Positions 44,729 to 56,436 of a stretch of DNA of 64,000 bases are shown here, piece by piece; the stretch's first letter is position 1; each line of letters starts with the position of its first letter. The notes below the pieces were generated by a model. That model was not told the origin of the DNA. It saw nothing but the letters and a program-made list of their open reading frames with translations, and made no database searches. The position numbers and the translations under genes are program-made. Origin of the DNA: Glandiceps talaboti (Eukaryota; Hemichordata; Enteropneusta; Spengelidae); NCBI RefSeq assembly GCF_964340395.1, contig NC_135552.1, positions 7,810,494-7,874,493 on the forward strand. Direction: 5' to 3'.

Positions 44729-44744
44729 AATAAAAAGTAATAAA
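44729..44744 (+). promoter_or_regulatory. Putative poly(A) signals of the RhoGAP gene
   Basis: Two AATAAA hexamers (44729-44734 and 44739-44744) about 430 bases after the stop, the first canonical signals downstream. Confidence 0.55.
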
Positions 44745-44886
44745 TTAAGAACCCTTCACATGTAAGAAATTTAAAGTTTGTAGAGTTAGGAACTTAAAAA
44801 ATCGCGCATATTGGAACCGTAAGAATGTACATGTTGAATCATTACAACGAGTAACTGAAGTAAAGCACTTTCTCTATGTACGACAT

Positions 44887-45032
44887 TCACTCATTTATAG
44901 CATTCATATCAAGTGTAAAGTATACTGTTTCAATTGGTTTATTTACATGCCTAGCATGTTGCCTTTGTAATGTGGTCAATTAGCAAATGAAACAGTATAC
45001 TTTTACACTTGATATGGATGCTATAAATGATT
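44887..45032. mobile_element. 146-bp hairpin element (MITE-like)
   Basis: Arms of about 46 bases (ATTTATAGCATTCATATCAA ... AGTATACTGTTTCA at 44887-44933, inverted at 44987-45032) with few mismatches around a loop of about 50 bases. No coding capacity. Confidence 0.75.
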
Positions 45033-45754
45033 GTGGTATGTACAGAAAAAGCTTTACTTTGGTGTTAAGGGTTGTACAGTATGTCACAGGAGTTTTGTTG
45101 TATTGATGTGAAGTCACTGAGTTCATGATTTGCCAGGACAGTATGTAGAGGATGTAGTTAAAAAACAATAGTGAGTAGTCTGCAAGATATGACATGTCAT
45201 ACCATACCTATCAGACAGCATCCAGACTGATCAGTGCTGAATGACATAACATAATTGTGCAGTCTGCATAGTTAGAAGTGTTTGAATTGAAATGAAAATA
45301 TCATGCAAATCAAAAAAGAACTACACATTTCATGAATATGTACATTGTACTTAAAAAAAAGTGCCTTTTGTACTTTGCCTCAGAGTACAATTGTACTACA
45401 GATGTTAATACTTGTACGTCTGCCTAAGAGTACATACAGTATGATGGTCAAGAGATTGGAATATGGTAATTGTCTTCCCATTGTTTACTTCAAGTGTTCA
45501 TTATCAACTTCTTCTAGAAAGTAGAGTAAGATAGTAGACAGAGCAAAAAGATCTTACCAAATACCATATACATGTATATACAATACTATCTACTTTAATT
45601 TCGGCTAAAAGTCTGAGAAGGGAGTTGAAAGTTGTAACAATTGCTTGCTTCAGTTTGGTTAACCTCTACATTCAGGGGTAAACTGTAATCAGGAAGTTAT
45701 CACACTCCTTTAAACAGCTTCAGACACTAATTCACGTTAGATGAACACGTTATC

Positions 45755-46070
45755 TGTTCAGACTCACTAGAGGGCGCTATCACAGTATAACATTGTTTGA
45801 CAATAGTTGAAGATCTCAACCAAGTCTCATACCATTAAACCATCAGGTAAAGAGAACTGTTTAAAGTGATCTGTTCAGACTGACACTAGAGGGCGGTATC
45901 ACAGTATAAAATTGTTGGACAATCGGAAGATCTCAACCAAGTCTCATACCAGTAAACTATCAGAAAAGAGAATTGTTCAGTCTGTCACTAGAGGGCGCTA
46001 TCACAATAACAATGGGAAGAGCTCGACAAAGTCTCATACCATTCAAACCATCAGACAAAGAGAATTGCTT
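45755..46070 (+). repeat. Three-copy repeat of about 100-117 bp with CACTAGAGGGCG motifs
   Basis: Copies start at TGTTCAGACTCACTAGAG (45755), TGTTCAGACTGACACTAGAG (45872) and TGTTCAGTCTGTCACTAGAG (45974). Shared body: AGATCTCAACCAAGTCTCAT then ACCATCAG and AAAGAGAA.TG. Copies 2 and 3 carry small deletions. Confidence 0.85.
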
Positions 46071-46245
46071 TTAATTTGTAGAAATTATTGTAGTTGTAAT
46101 TACTGTACAATCAGTGTTATTCTGACACAGTTCATTTATGTGAAGGTATTGGTAACGTTGATCAGTAGCTCATTCCAGTGAATTACATACATGATAGGTT
46201 GCTAACAAGTTCTCACTGCACAAACTGTCTGTATGCGGTATTCAC

Positions 46246-46299
46246 AAACAGATGCATCAATATTAAATGATCAAACAGATGCATCAATATTAAATGATC
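46246..46299 (+). repeat. 27-bp tandem duplication
   Basis: CAAACAGATGCATCAATATT plus AAATGAT occurs twice head to tail with no difference, implying a recent duplication. Confidence 0.9.
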
Positions 46300-48783
46300 T
46301 TACTGTAACACATAGCTAAAAGATGTATGAGAACTTACAGCTCTGGTCCATGGTGTAACTAACACAGATTTGAACAAAGTTGTAAGTCACTGAATACCGA
46401 GGAAACAATCACAAGAACCCACATCAGTGACTGCTATGTTTGTAGTGCTGGTTGTACAGTCAAATATTGAAGTAACAATATAATTGTAGTAAGGATAGAA
46501 TAGAAATGCAAAACGACATCATATCAATGTGTTGAGTTCTTTGAAGTTATCGTAAAACATGTACAATTTTAAGCCCACAGACTTTAGCTATCTGACTTTG
46601 CGATGTTGTTCACCAGTAAGTTGAGAGAGATAACCAAGTCTCTGGCCACACCTGTGATCTTCTACATGACAGGTGGGAAAGCTCGCCCTTGTTGAAATAA
46701 TCAGTATGTCTTAAAGTGTACATCTGTCCTGTCACCCTCAACACTTAATGTGATCTGATGGTATTTTATTGTATGAGACCTTACAGAGTGAATCAATCTG
46801 TCAAGTCAATGAATGACCTGATTTCTAAAAAATTTGAGGAAAACAGCTTTGTACGTAAACTAATATTACTAATACTATCACTAATTATGTAGAACAATAT
46901 AAGAAAATAATAATTATTCATCTTATGATTATATACCAGTATTACAAAAACAATGAATATTTACCATTACTTAGTTGCCTTGGAAACTGGGGGAAATGTA
47001 AATATAAACTTTGACCTGCAGGCTCAGCTGCCAGTAATTCTTGTAACCTTTGACCTGTAAATGACCTCTTAGAATCTTCAAGACCAAAGCTCACCCAGGC
47101 TTTTTTACGAACTTGACACAAGATGGTTTCAAAGAAATTTGTACAGGTTTTAAAGGATATGTATACATTTAGCAATGGAGAATTTTTTTTTAAATTAAAG
47201 AAGTGCATCATGATTGAAAGAGATTTATTTTTTTTTAAAGATAATTTTTTGTTAGGTATTGTTTTTGATTAGTATTCTAGACAATGATGCCAAGCAAGTT
47301 TTTAAGTGAGAGTTCTTTTACTCTTTTTTTTTTAAAATATAAAAAAAACCTTGATTGCCATACAGCAGGTAACTTTTCATTTTGTGTAAAAGGTTGAACT
47401 CATCGGTTTCTGATGTACTGCCATTTTCTCACATGTACGCACCCCTGTTGAAGTGATATTGGTACAGTCCACAGAATAGATACACACACACATACATATA
47501 ATAATGAATTTGGACTTTCCTAAATAAAATATGAGGGGTAGTGAAAAGTTGATTTCTCTGTATTTGAGGGCATTTCATGCTAAACAACTTTCAACGATCT
47601 TGTAGTTTTGTTATCACACTTATTAAAAAAAAATTTGTTGCTTCAAGTTCAAGTCAGTGTTATGAAATTGCCATGTCTCTATTTGTACAATACAGACTAC
47701 ATACATCATTTTGTTACAAATAAGTTTTTTTTTTATATTTAAGACTGAAATTATTTATATCAGCTTTTTAATTAAAGAAAAAAGAAAGAAAGAAAGAGCC
47801 GAAAAAAGACTTGCAACAGCAGCAAATATATAATTGCCGCAAAAATGTATTTTATGTATGTAGAGTAAGATAGATTGGAACGTCAATTAAAAAAAAACCA
47901 GTTGTAACATATTATGGAAGGCTTGGTATGCTTTCTATGTGTAATTAACCAGTGAGTGAATCTTTTAATAAGTTCACCCAAACTGCAGTGAAAAAGACTC
48001 AATAAAACATAATTTCTATATATGGTAGTTGTTGAAATTTCACTTCTTTTCTTGTGTGCTAGTATGACATTCACCCACATTGCACTCAGTTTCAACAGCA
48101 GTTACAAGAGAGCGTCCCAAGTGATGGCAGTTTAAATCACATTGCTGGTCTGCCATGAAGCAGTCCAAAGAGTGCGGTGAAAATAATTCAAGTTCCTGAA
48201 GATTACTTGATCTGAATCAAAGTTTTAGCAGAATTCTGAATGGTTTAGAATGTCACCAATTTTGCTATAAAGTGTTGGGAAATTGTAATTTTCTTCAAAA
48301 GAGTCTATTGTACTCCTCTGTTATTGCCTCCTCACTTCTGGTCCAAGAGCTGCTTACAAATAGCACCCCAAGTGGCCAAACTGTACAATCTTTTGTTTTT
48401 CAAATGCCCAAAATATGACATTAGATTTTGAGAGATTAGTCTGTAAGGTACGCTGTGACAGGGCGCCCTCTAACATCAGGCAACCCCTAACCCTTTGTGA
48501 GAGGAGGCCGGTGAGGGCAAAACGCCACGTCTATTGAGAGATTAGAATAGATTAGAGTTTATTTCAGTATAACAACAAGATTGACAAAACAGATATACAA
48601 ATAAAAACTGGTACAAATAGTTGAATTACATGAGAGATTGTTATTATCGCAAGTGAGGATATAAGATGTTATGATATCCAAGAATTAACCTGTGAAATTC
48701 ACCATAGATTGTGGAGGATCTCATAGATAGATAGATGACATGACATACTGAGTTTGTCTATCTCACAAATAGGTGGATGATGT

Positions 48784-48802
48784 CGCGCACGCGCACGCGC
48801 GC

Positions 48803-48860
<58 letters not shown>
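48784..48860. repeat. (CG/CA)n-(GT)n alternating tract
   Basis: GCGCACGCGCACGCGCGCGCG followed by about 28 GT units. Alternating purine-pyrimidine with a CG-rich head, which strongly favours Z-DNA. Confidence 0.92.
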
Positions 48861-48864
<4 letters not shown>

Positions 48865-50544
48865 CATCATAGTAAGCCATTGTCTGAAACATGTTGACAT
48901 ACTAGTATACTACAGTAATGTAGGAATGGTATGTATGAAGTCTGTCGATGTCTACAGACTTGAATGAGTGACAGCAACACTGGGCAGTATGTATTCTCAC
49001 TTCATCATTTACATCATAGCATTTGTCTAGTGTCTCCCTTGATACTGTTTAGTCAACCCAGGAAACTTGATAATTTCATCTGTATTAAGTACATTCTGCA
49101 AGAAAATACATTTGATGTTTATGTTCGTGTTTTTTTTTACATTGGGGAAAACACCTTGAAAGTTGAGTGAGTGTAAGGCAATACTATAATATAGTATACT
49201 AATTTCATAATAATATTATTATTATGAAATGATAACCTGTAGAGGGCGCTGTTGTAATTGTCAGCGATGTCCGGAAAATTGAGTTGCTGGAAGAGACGAA
49301 AAGGGTCGAAATGTGAAAATGATGCAATAATTAGATTGTACATGTGTTATCCACAGTACATTTGAGATCATTCGATTACTATCTCATGTTACGACCAAAG
49401 CATAATTTAATACATGTATTCATCCATGCAAACTTGATTTTCCAGACTGATTGCCTGGGCCATAATCTACTAAGTATTTCACTCCTCTTCTCCTGGCATT
49501 TTGTACCAGTACCGGTTTGCCAAACTGAAATCATGCAAAATTTGAACAATTATCGCACAATATCTTCAATCATAGTCAGAAATATTTGTAATAATGCAAT
49601 ATAAATTACTTGCTAAAGTGTTGGTCTGCACACAGAAAACTCAAATCGTTAAAGGCTGTTATAGCATTGTCCAACAAAAGGCATGTGTCTGGCTGGCAGC
49701 TCATATTGCTTTCCTGTAGATACACTTTTCAAGAAAGAGAAACCATGTTACAGAATTGTACCGTGAGAGTTGAAATTTGTAAGGTCAAGGTACTGAAGAT
49801 GAAATGGACGCAAGCGCACATAAACATGTTCAGTTGTTATTGTTGTACTTACAAAATAAGCCATTCATTTTATTTTGTTTATGTAGCTACTAATAGTACT
49901 ATACTTTGGATACAAATTTTAAGTATGTTTGTGCGTTTGAAAAGTTGAAATTGCACCGACAGCACTCAATAAATCTTTACAAAAATACACAAATAATTAA
50001 AAAAAATACCCTCTCCCCTTCTAAGAAAAGCCTAGGTGACTAATGAAAGTCTAACCCATATAAACATCAACAACAAAAAAAGTGTATGCTATTAGTTCTG
50101 ATCAACTTAGGGAGTCGGCCCTTGAGCCGAACACTCGTACTACAAATGCAACACTTCATCACTTCTCAGTTGAGTTTCATTGACAAAGACCACGCGTGTG
50201 TACGTACGTACGTGTGCAGGCGTTATTCGAAGGTCGTATAATTGTTTGCACTGATTGCAGAAGTGAAAGTCTATCATACGCCAGGGACAAGTCCTTTTAG
50301 CAAACTGTGATATAGTATTTAGACACCGTATATCGACAGCTGAGTTTGCACGGACGAAAAATCAGTTCAGCTTTCGTTGACACTAACTCCCGCACTACTG
50401 AACATCCAGAGCAGACGATGTAAATACATCTACATGTGTATCTAGCAACGTGTAGGTTGTAGTAATTGTAGCCACACATACAGCAACTCAAATACTGTAT
50501 CTTGTTACATTTTCTCGGAGACGATCTTTTACTTGACAGTTACA

Positions 50545-50743
50545 ATGTCTAGCGGTCTCTCAGATTTATCGAAAGAGAATTTGATAACGTACAAGTTGGT
50601 CGTGGTCGGTGATGGAGGTGTCGGCAAGAGTGCGATTACGATTCAGTTTTTCCAAAAAATGTTCGTCCCAGACTACGACCCAACGATAGAGGATTCGTAC
50701 CTTCAGCATGCAGAAATTGATGGTCGTTTGTGTATATTGGACG
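50545..50743 (+). CDS. MRAS: M-Ras GTPase, first coding exon
   Basis: Membrane-anchored Ras-family GTPase that in vertebrates forms the SHOC2-PP1 phosphatase complex. The start is the ATG at 50545 (CAATG context); the open frame reaches back only to a TTG at 50533. 66 codons plus one base, donor GGACG|GTAAGT. Visible: the P-loop GDGGVGKS (residues 22-29, Gly24 equivalent to H-Ras Gly12) and the switch I sequence [13 protein letters not shown]. Pro at residue 42, where H-Ras has Asp30 and R-Ras has Ser, together with IQFFQKMF, marks M-Ras rather than R-Ras or classical Ras. The split codon beginning with G fits the Val that starts the next exon in vertebrates. The remaining exons (DTAGQ, NKxD, CAAX) are not seen before the window ends. 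Confidence 0.92.
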
Positions 50744-52109
50744 GTAAGTAACTCTGAAATTTGTTGTAAGGAATTTATGTTTAGGGTATTAAGTACAGGT
50801 AACGCACGTTACGTTATTTTCAATTTCAGTTTTAGTTTCACTAGTGATAACTCGACATACACGCAATTTTGACATAAAAAGTTACATTCATTGCAAATAT
50901 GTTTTTTGTCATTTCGATCGGCAAGTTATGTATACTATTTAATGAGGTGATGAGTTCACAAAATGTTTAAATGTATTGAAGTTACTTGCAGTGTAGCCGA
51001 AAAGGATTTTTTTAAAGATTATATATAATATATTATTAACTTATTGCCTAGATGGATGTACCCGGTATGTACATGTACCATACGTACATCTGTCTTGAAC
51101 TTGAAGCAAAAACAGCAAAAGAAAGTGGTTGACGTGCATTTGCGATCCAGAAACAGGATTAAAACTAGTATTACTAGTAGTACTAACAAAATAGTAAAAT
51201 GTACACGCTGGCTTTTACCAGAAGCTTTTACCGTATTGGCAATGGACCATATTGGATGGCGAACGTACGTGTGTTTCCGTGTGGTATTTGTTTACTGTGT
51301 GTCAACTCTCATGTAAACCAAGACAGATCACTTCGGTAGCTACAGTCGTACAGAACGTGTGTTGTTTAAATACATTTTGTCTTGTGTATTTACAATATCA
51401 TGCTTCCCATAGAATGACGTAAGGTAATAATTCATCAGGGTGAGTGACCCTGTTTTTTTCATGTTTCTCATTACTTTTTCATGGCAGCCACAGGTTGTCG
51501 GTCGCTTAAAAAAAAAAGAAGTAAAAAATCATCTTCATGTTTCTCTGCCTCTCCTTTTCCTCCTCTCTGTCTTCTTTTACAGCTTCTCTACACAATTGGC
51601 ATGTTCTCAGCCCCCCCCCCCCCACTTGAATAACTTCCACCATGTAAGAAATGTTCTGTTTGTGAACAAGTGTCGTCACTGCCACCATGACTGTAGATGA
51701 CATCGACAGTCCAGACATTTCTTCATTCTTGCCAGAGAGGGCACTGTTCAGAAAATATTAAGAGCGAGCGAAAATAAAAATAATTTTTTATTTTAATTGA
51801 TGTCAGAGCTGAAAATTTTGTTCAGTTGGGTAAAAAGAAATAGAAAAAAATATAGGGTCACCCTTATTAGAAGTGACTTCCCATTCATACTGTAAATAGT
51901 AATAATTTGAAAGGAAAACACGGAAACTAAAGTTACTCCAAATATGCTTGGACTTGTCCTCTGTACATAGTACATGACATTGCAAAAATGAAACATAAAT
52001 CCACATTTGTGTATGTAGATTGTACTATACATTACACATGGAGGAAGTATTATCCCAACAAGAAATATCCTAGGCTATATTATCTGTAGCTATAAAATTG
52101 TATAATTTG

Positions 52110-52430
52110 ATATCATTCTCCAAATACGAGTGACCTAAGGGGCCTTGTCACTGGTCGCTAGCCAAGTAGTGACAAACCTTTAGATTACAAGTGAAGAACA
52201 CTATTGGGGAATGATATAATTTTGCACTCTCACGCATAATTGATGGAAAATCATGAAAAACAATGGTGATTGAAACGAAACGCTTTGACTCATATTTCAA
52301 GCACCACAGAACCAATGAGGTAGACGCATGGGTTGTCATGATGTAGAATAACCAGGGTATACAATCCATACTTTCTGTTTAAAGGCAATCACTTGGCTTG
52401 TGCATTGTATAATGTAATTTACTAGTGTGT
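52110..52430. repeat. Dispersed repeat, second copy of 32869-33180
   Basis: GAGTGACCTAAGGGGCCTT at 52127 and CAGAACCAATGAGGTAGACG at 52307, then TTGGCTTGTGCATTGTATAA, match the copy in RhoGAP intron G-H in the same order and spacing. Inner inverted pair ATCATTCTCCAAATA / TATTGGGGAATGAT. A third, degraded reverse copy may lie at about 55455-55560. Confidence 0.7.
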
Positions 52431-52616
52431 GAATTTTTTTAAAGGATTTATGGGTAAAGTGTATTATTCAAATGTGGGAAATACATCACTATTTATTATT
52501 TAGTGATTTACTGTAAACATGTTTATCTCTTGTTTGACTACCTTTTAAGTAACATTATTAATATAAATACAATAGATTAATTCGTATTTAACCATTTATT
52601 CAACCTTGCAAAGACG

Positions 52617-52646
52617 TTGTTGTTGTTGTTGTTGTTGTTGTTGTTG
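52617..52646. repeat. (TTG)n microsatellite
   Basis: About ten uninterrupted trinucleotides. Confidence 0.95.
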
Positions 52647-54890
52647 AACATTGTAAATAACCCATATGGTGAACTGAATTAATAAATGATGACCCCAGAT
52701 GACCTTTTGTTGACAATAATAAAGTGACCTTGGCATGTGACAGGCTGGACAGTTTCCAATTTTTATATTATTTATAGTTGCAAAATATATCAACAAATTT
52801 ATATTTTTTGCAACTTCTACTATATTCAAAATCTGTCTTTTATATTATTAAATATTACAATTCAGAGTGGCAACAGACTTTTATTATTTATTTAATCAAA
52901 CCTTGACATCATTCATGGAGACCACCCAGACCCCAAAACATACCATACAGTAAAAGTAACGATAAAACATAAGAAGAATATTATTTTCAGTTAGGATACA
53001 AAATCACTGAAAGAAAAGAGATGCATCATGAAACAACAATTATGCATGTGATGAACTATTTACAAGTCAGTTACCTGTAACTTAGTATATCACAGACTTT
53101 GCATGGTGATTATGTTGTCAGCGCTAGAGATGTAAGCACACCAGGTTTTTGGTATTATAGGATCAAACAAACATATAATGAATTACTTGTATACATAACA
53201 CAAATAGCTGTACCACATTGTTTCGAATTAAACCCACAGCTGGTGCTGAAATGGTCAGCCCAAAGACTTGGCTATCTGAAACAGCATACTTTGTATTCGT
53301 TTTGTGGTGAATGACATCAAGCTGAGCTGAACATCCAAGTTTTTTGGGCAACGGAATAATCAGTTCTAGCAAAGACAATTCATGTATAGCTGTCCACACA
53401 GTAGTGTTGAGATATAACACAGATGATTGCAGCTGAAATCTATGGAGACTATGCAGTAGCATGACTTCCTGGTTAATCTGCCCTGATTTAATACAGACTT
53501 GACACACTGCTTACATGATAGCATTGGAATTTAAATCATAACGTGTGTCTTGAGACCTTCACTTTGACTGTATACTTTCTCAACCCAACTTCTTATAATG
53601 GTGTTGATAGTACTGTATTGAGATGCACCCATATATTCATCCGGCATAGATAAGCTTTCACCAAGTAATCATTTCCTGAACCTGAGAGGGACATAGCTTC
53701 CTGTCATTTGTAGTGATTAAGAAGCCTGTCTGTCTACCCTGATTCTATACTTTGTTCACTATTGTAACTATATTTGTGATACAGTGTACTATATACTGTA
53801 GCTACCACTACAATCTGGAACTGTGTATATTTTTACCTACTACATATACACATTTTTCTTTTATCGTTTTTAATAAAATTTATGTGCAAAAGCTACATGA
53901 ATTCCCATAGTACACTTTTGCGTTTATATGTGGTAGTAAAGTTTAATAGTATAATGTAAAGTGTACCAGCATCACAGATCCAGCAAGTACGATAGTCTAG
54001 AGGTTTAGTTACTTCCTGTACACTACAAGTACAAGCCATTAGTTTTAATGATATCACTATTCTTTGACTCTAACCTTGACAAAATTGATTTCCTCAGAAG
54101 ATACTAGAATTCAACTTTTTTAGGGGATTCTGATTCATTGGAATAGATTTCAACGTTTTATTATTCTTTTGAGCCAGAAATGTGTCGTTTGAGGTCAGAA
54201 TGGGCATCGGCATTTGCCATGAAAAGAAGCCAATAATACGGTTGATAAATTCCTCTATGTGGATAATATGATTATACTGCTTATAGCACTGTACTAATCT
54301 TTTAATGCAGTGTTTCCGCCTTGGTTTGTGAACAATTGTGACATTGCATGAGTTTGGTAATTGAAATGGGATAAAGTACTGTGTGTAATTTGCTGGGGTG
54401 AGGATGGGGGGGGGGGATTGGGGTGAGGATAGTGGGGTGAGGATGGGGGATGTTGAGTTAGTGGAGGATAACTAACATAGATATAGATTTATGGTATAAT
54501 AAAATCTGTGTAGAAAGTAGGGGAGTATTGTTATGATATGTGCCTTTGTGTAATATTATTAATCATTATAAACAAGGAAATATTAATTTTCTGTTTCTTT
54601 TGATAAGTCGTGCACACACACAAATTAGTTGGGTGTGTAGACCATATGTTGTCAGTGTTATTATAACACCTCATTACTAGTCTTCAAATGAAGCCTTTAC
54701 CTGTACAGTAACACTAGGTGAATGTACAATATTAGACTGAACAGGAACCATCTTGATAATAGTTTCCTGAACATAAGGTGTCTGGGACTGTATCTGATTC
54801 TACCGTGTAGGTCTTCATTATTTTCATTTCATTTTTATTTACTAATTTGTGTTATTGCGAATAAAGAACTTCATTATTATTATCATTATT

Positions 54891-54912
54891 AAATTGGCTT
54901 AGAGGACATACT
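54891..54912. repeat. Solo right end of the hAT-like MITE
   Basis: AAATTGGCTTAGAGGACATA matches the right terminus of the copies at 3602 and 21395. Nothing of the left part is recognisable upstream, where an AATAAAG...(ATT)n tail lies instead. Confidence 0.4.
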
Positions 54913-56436
54913 CTCCATTGCCAAGGCTTGTACGCCGCCTAAAGTTCTAATCAATGACAAAGTTCTCCATACTGCATTGTATTGTGATTATAAGTCAATG
55001 AAATCAATGCATTTTTTTCACATCCAAGTTTTTATGAATTCACAAGGTATCCTTTCCTTTAAGAAGAATTATTTGAAAGCTTCTGTGTAGCCTCAGTCTC
55101 TTCTTAGTACTTACTTATTAGGTACATGTGGTTGATAGAAGTGAACGAGGAACTCATATGGTCCTCTCAAGGCCGGTTGATGGCTTCTTGCCGTGCAACC
55201 TAGATCTTCAGAACTGTTTATTCAAGTCATAAAAATTATTTTATGGTGTATACTTTCTTTTTCCTTTCTTTCAGTAAATAGTGCATTACACATAGTACAA
55301 GCCAAGTTGTACTGTATGCAATCAAACAAAAAATATGAGATTTATTTTCTAGTTAAGTATTGGTTCAAGGATGCTTGAAAAATAAGTCAAAACATTCAAA
55401 TAATCATTTTCCACAATATTTTATAAATCAAGCTTGCACAGAAACTCAAGAAATAGGAGGTTGTCACAAGACCCCTTATGCTCCACTTTATTTTTCTCGT
55501 CTGTGTGAAGAAGAATATATAAGCGTACATTGAGTGAATTTGTGCATTGTACGAAATCACTCATAAAAATAAAATCTTTAATTTATTTTTATCACTTTAG
55601 TAAGCTGAAAGAGAGTAGAGAAAGAACATTTAATGTGATAGTATCAACATAAAAACAAGAAAACAAAATATTGTAGAAACAGTTAACGTCAGGTACAATT
55701 TATATCGATTTTATAGTACGTGGGCTAAACCTGTCTGTATTGACAATAGAGATATTTCTGACTATTACTTTTTCTCTACCATTGTACCTTTCCTTGCTAA
55801 GAGTTAGTAGTAGTCACATTGATTTTTTTATGCCTCAAGGCCTAATGAAATGTTCTTTTCAAAACCCGTTATGACTCTTTTTGATGGTAATCATTGTTGG
55901 AATGAAAAAAAACAAGAATTTGGAAATTAAGGAAATGTGAAATTGTGTGGGAATGACGTAGTTTATGTCATTCAGATTTGTTTTTGTGGAAAGATGTTGT
56001 GACAAAATTTGTGATGAAAAATATCGCAAGGGGGTGTACTGCTATCCTAACTACAATTTAGAGCAATCCCCCAAATTGCACAAAATTTTGTTTAAATGAG
56101 CCATGTGATTATTTTCAGTTTTCCCCATATTATCATCAAAGTCAATCAGTGATAATAGTGTGAAATGTTGCCTGAGGAACAATCCGTAATATTTATAAGT
56201 ACCATTAGCCGGAAAAAACAAACAAGCTCCCACTCATACTACTATGTCACAAATTGTCACCCACTTTTTATAATGAACTGTATTGTTAGCTTTCTTGATT
56301 TTGCAACCTTTCACATTTCTGAAGTGTTTTGGAATCATCATGATAGTGGAATGATATATGTTGTCGGTGCAGAACTATCCACAGGGTTTGCAACAGGGAG
56401 TTGAAGAAGTTATACAATGTACAAGACTGTTGAATT

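Larger units (their letters stand above)
44299..50544. other. Intergenic region between the RhoGAP and M-Ras genes
   Basis: Holds the RhoGAP 3' UTR, a hairpin element at 44887-45032, a three-copy repeat with CTCF-like motifs at 45755-46070, a 27-bp duplication at 46246-46299, a CG/GT simple repeat at 48784-48860 and another CTCF-like site at 49236. The last 400 bases before 50545 are richer in CpG and are the likely M-Ras promoter and leader; no clear TATA box is seen. Confidence 0.65.

Noticed and set aside
46942-47211. Minus-strand frame of 89 codons with FTGQRLQELLAAEPAGQ
   Set aside because: The middle part looks protein-like and could be an isolated exon or retrocopy, but I recognise no family, no neighbouring exon and no clear splice sites.
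53163-53507. Minus-strand frame of 114 codons
   Set aside because: No domain recognised, no supporting exons, embedded in repeat-rich intron. Possibly an old retroelement fragment.
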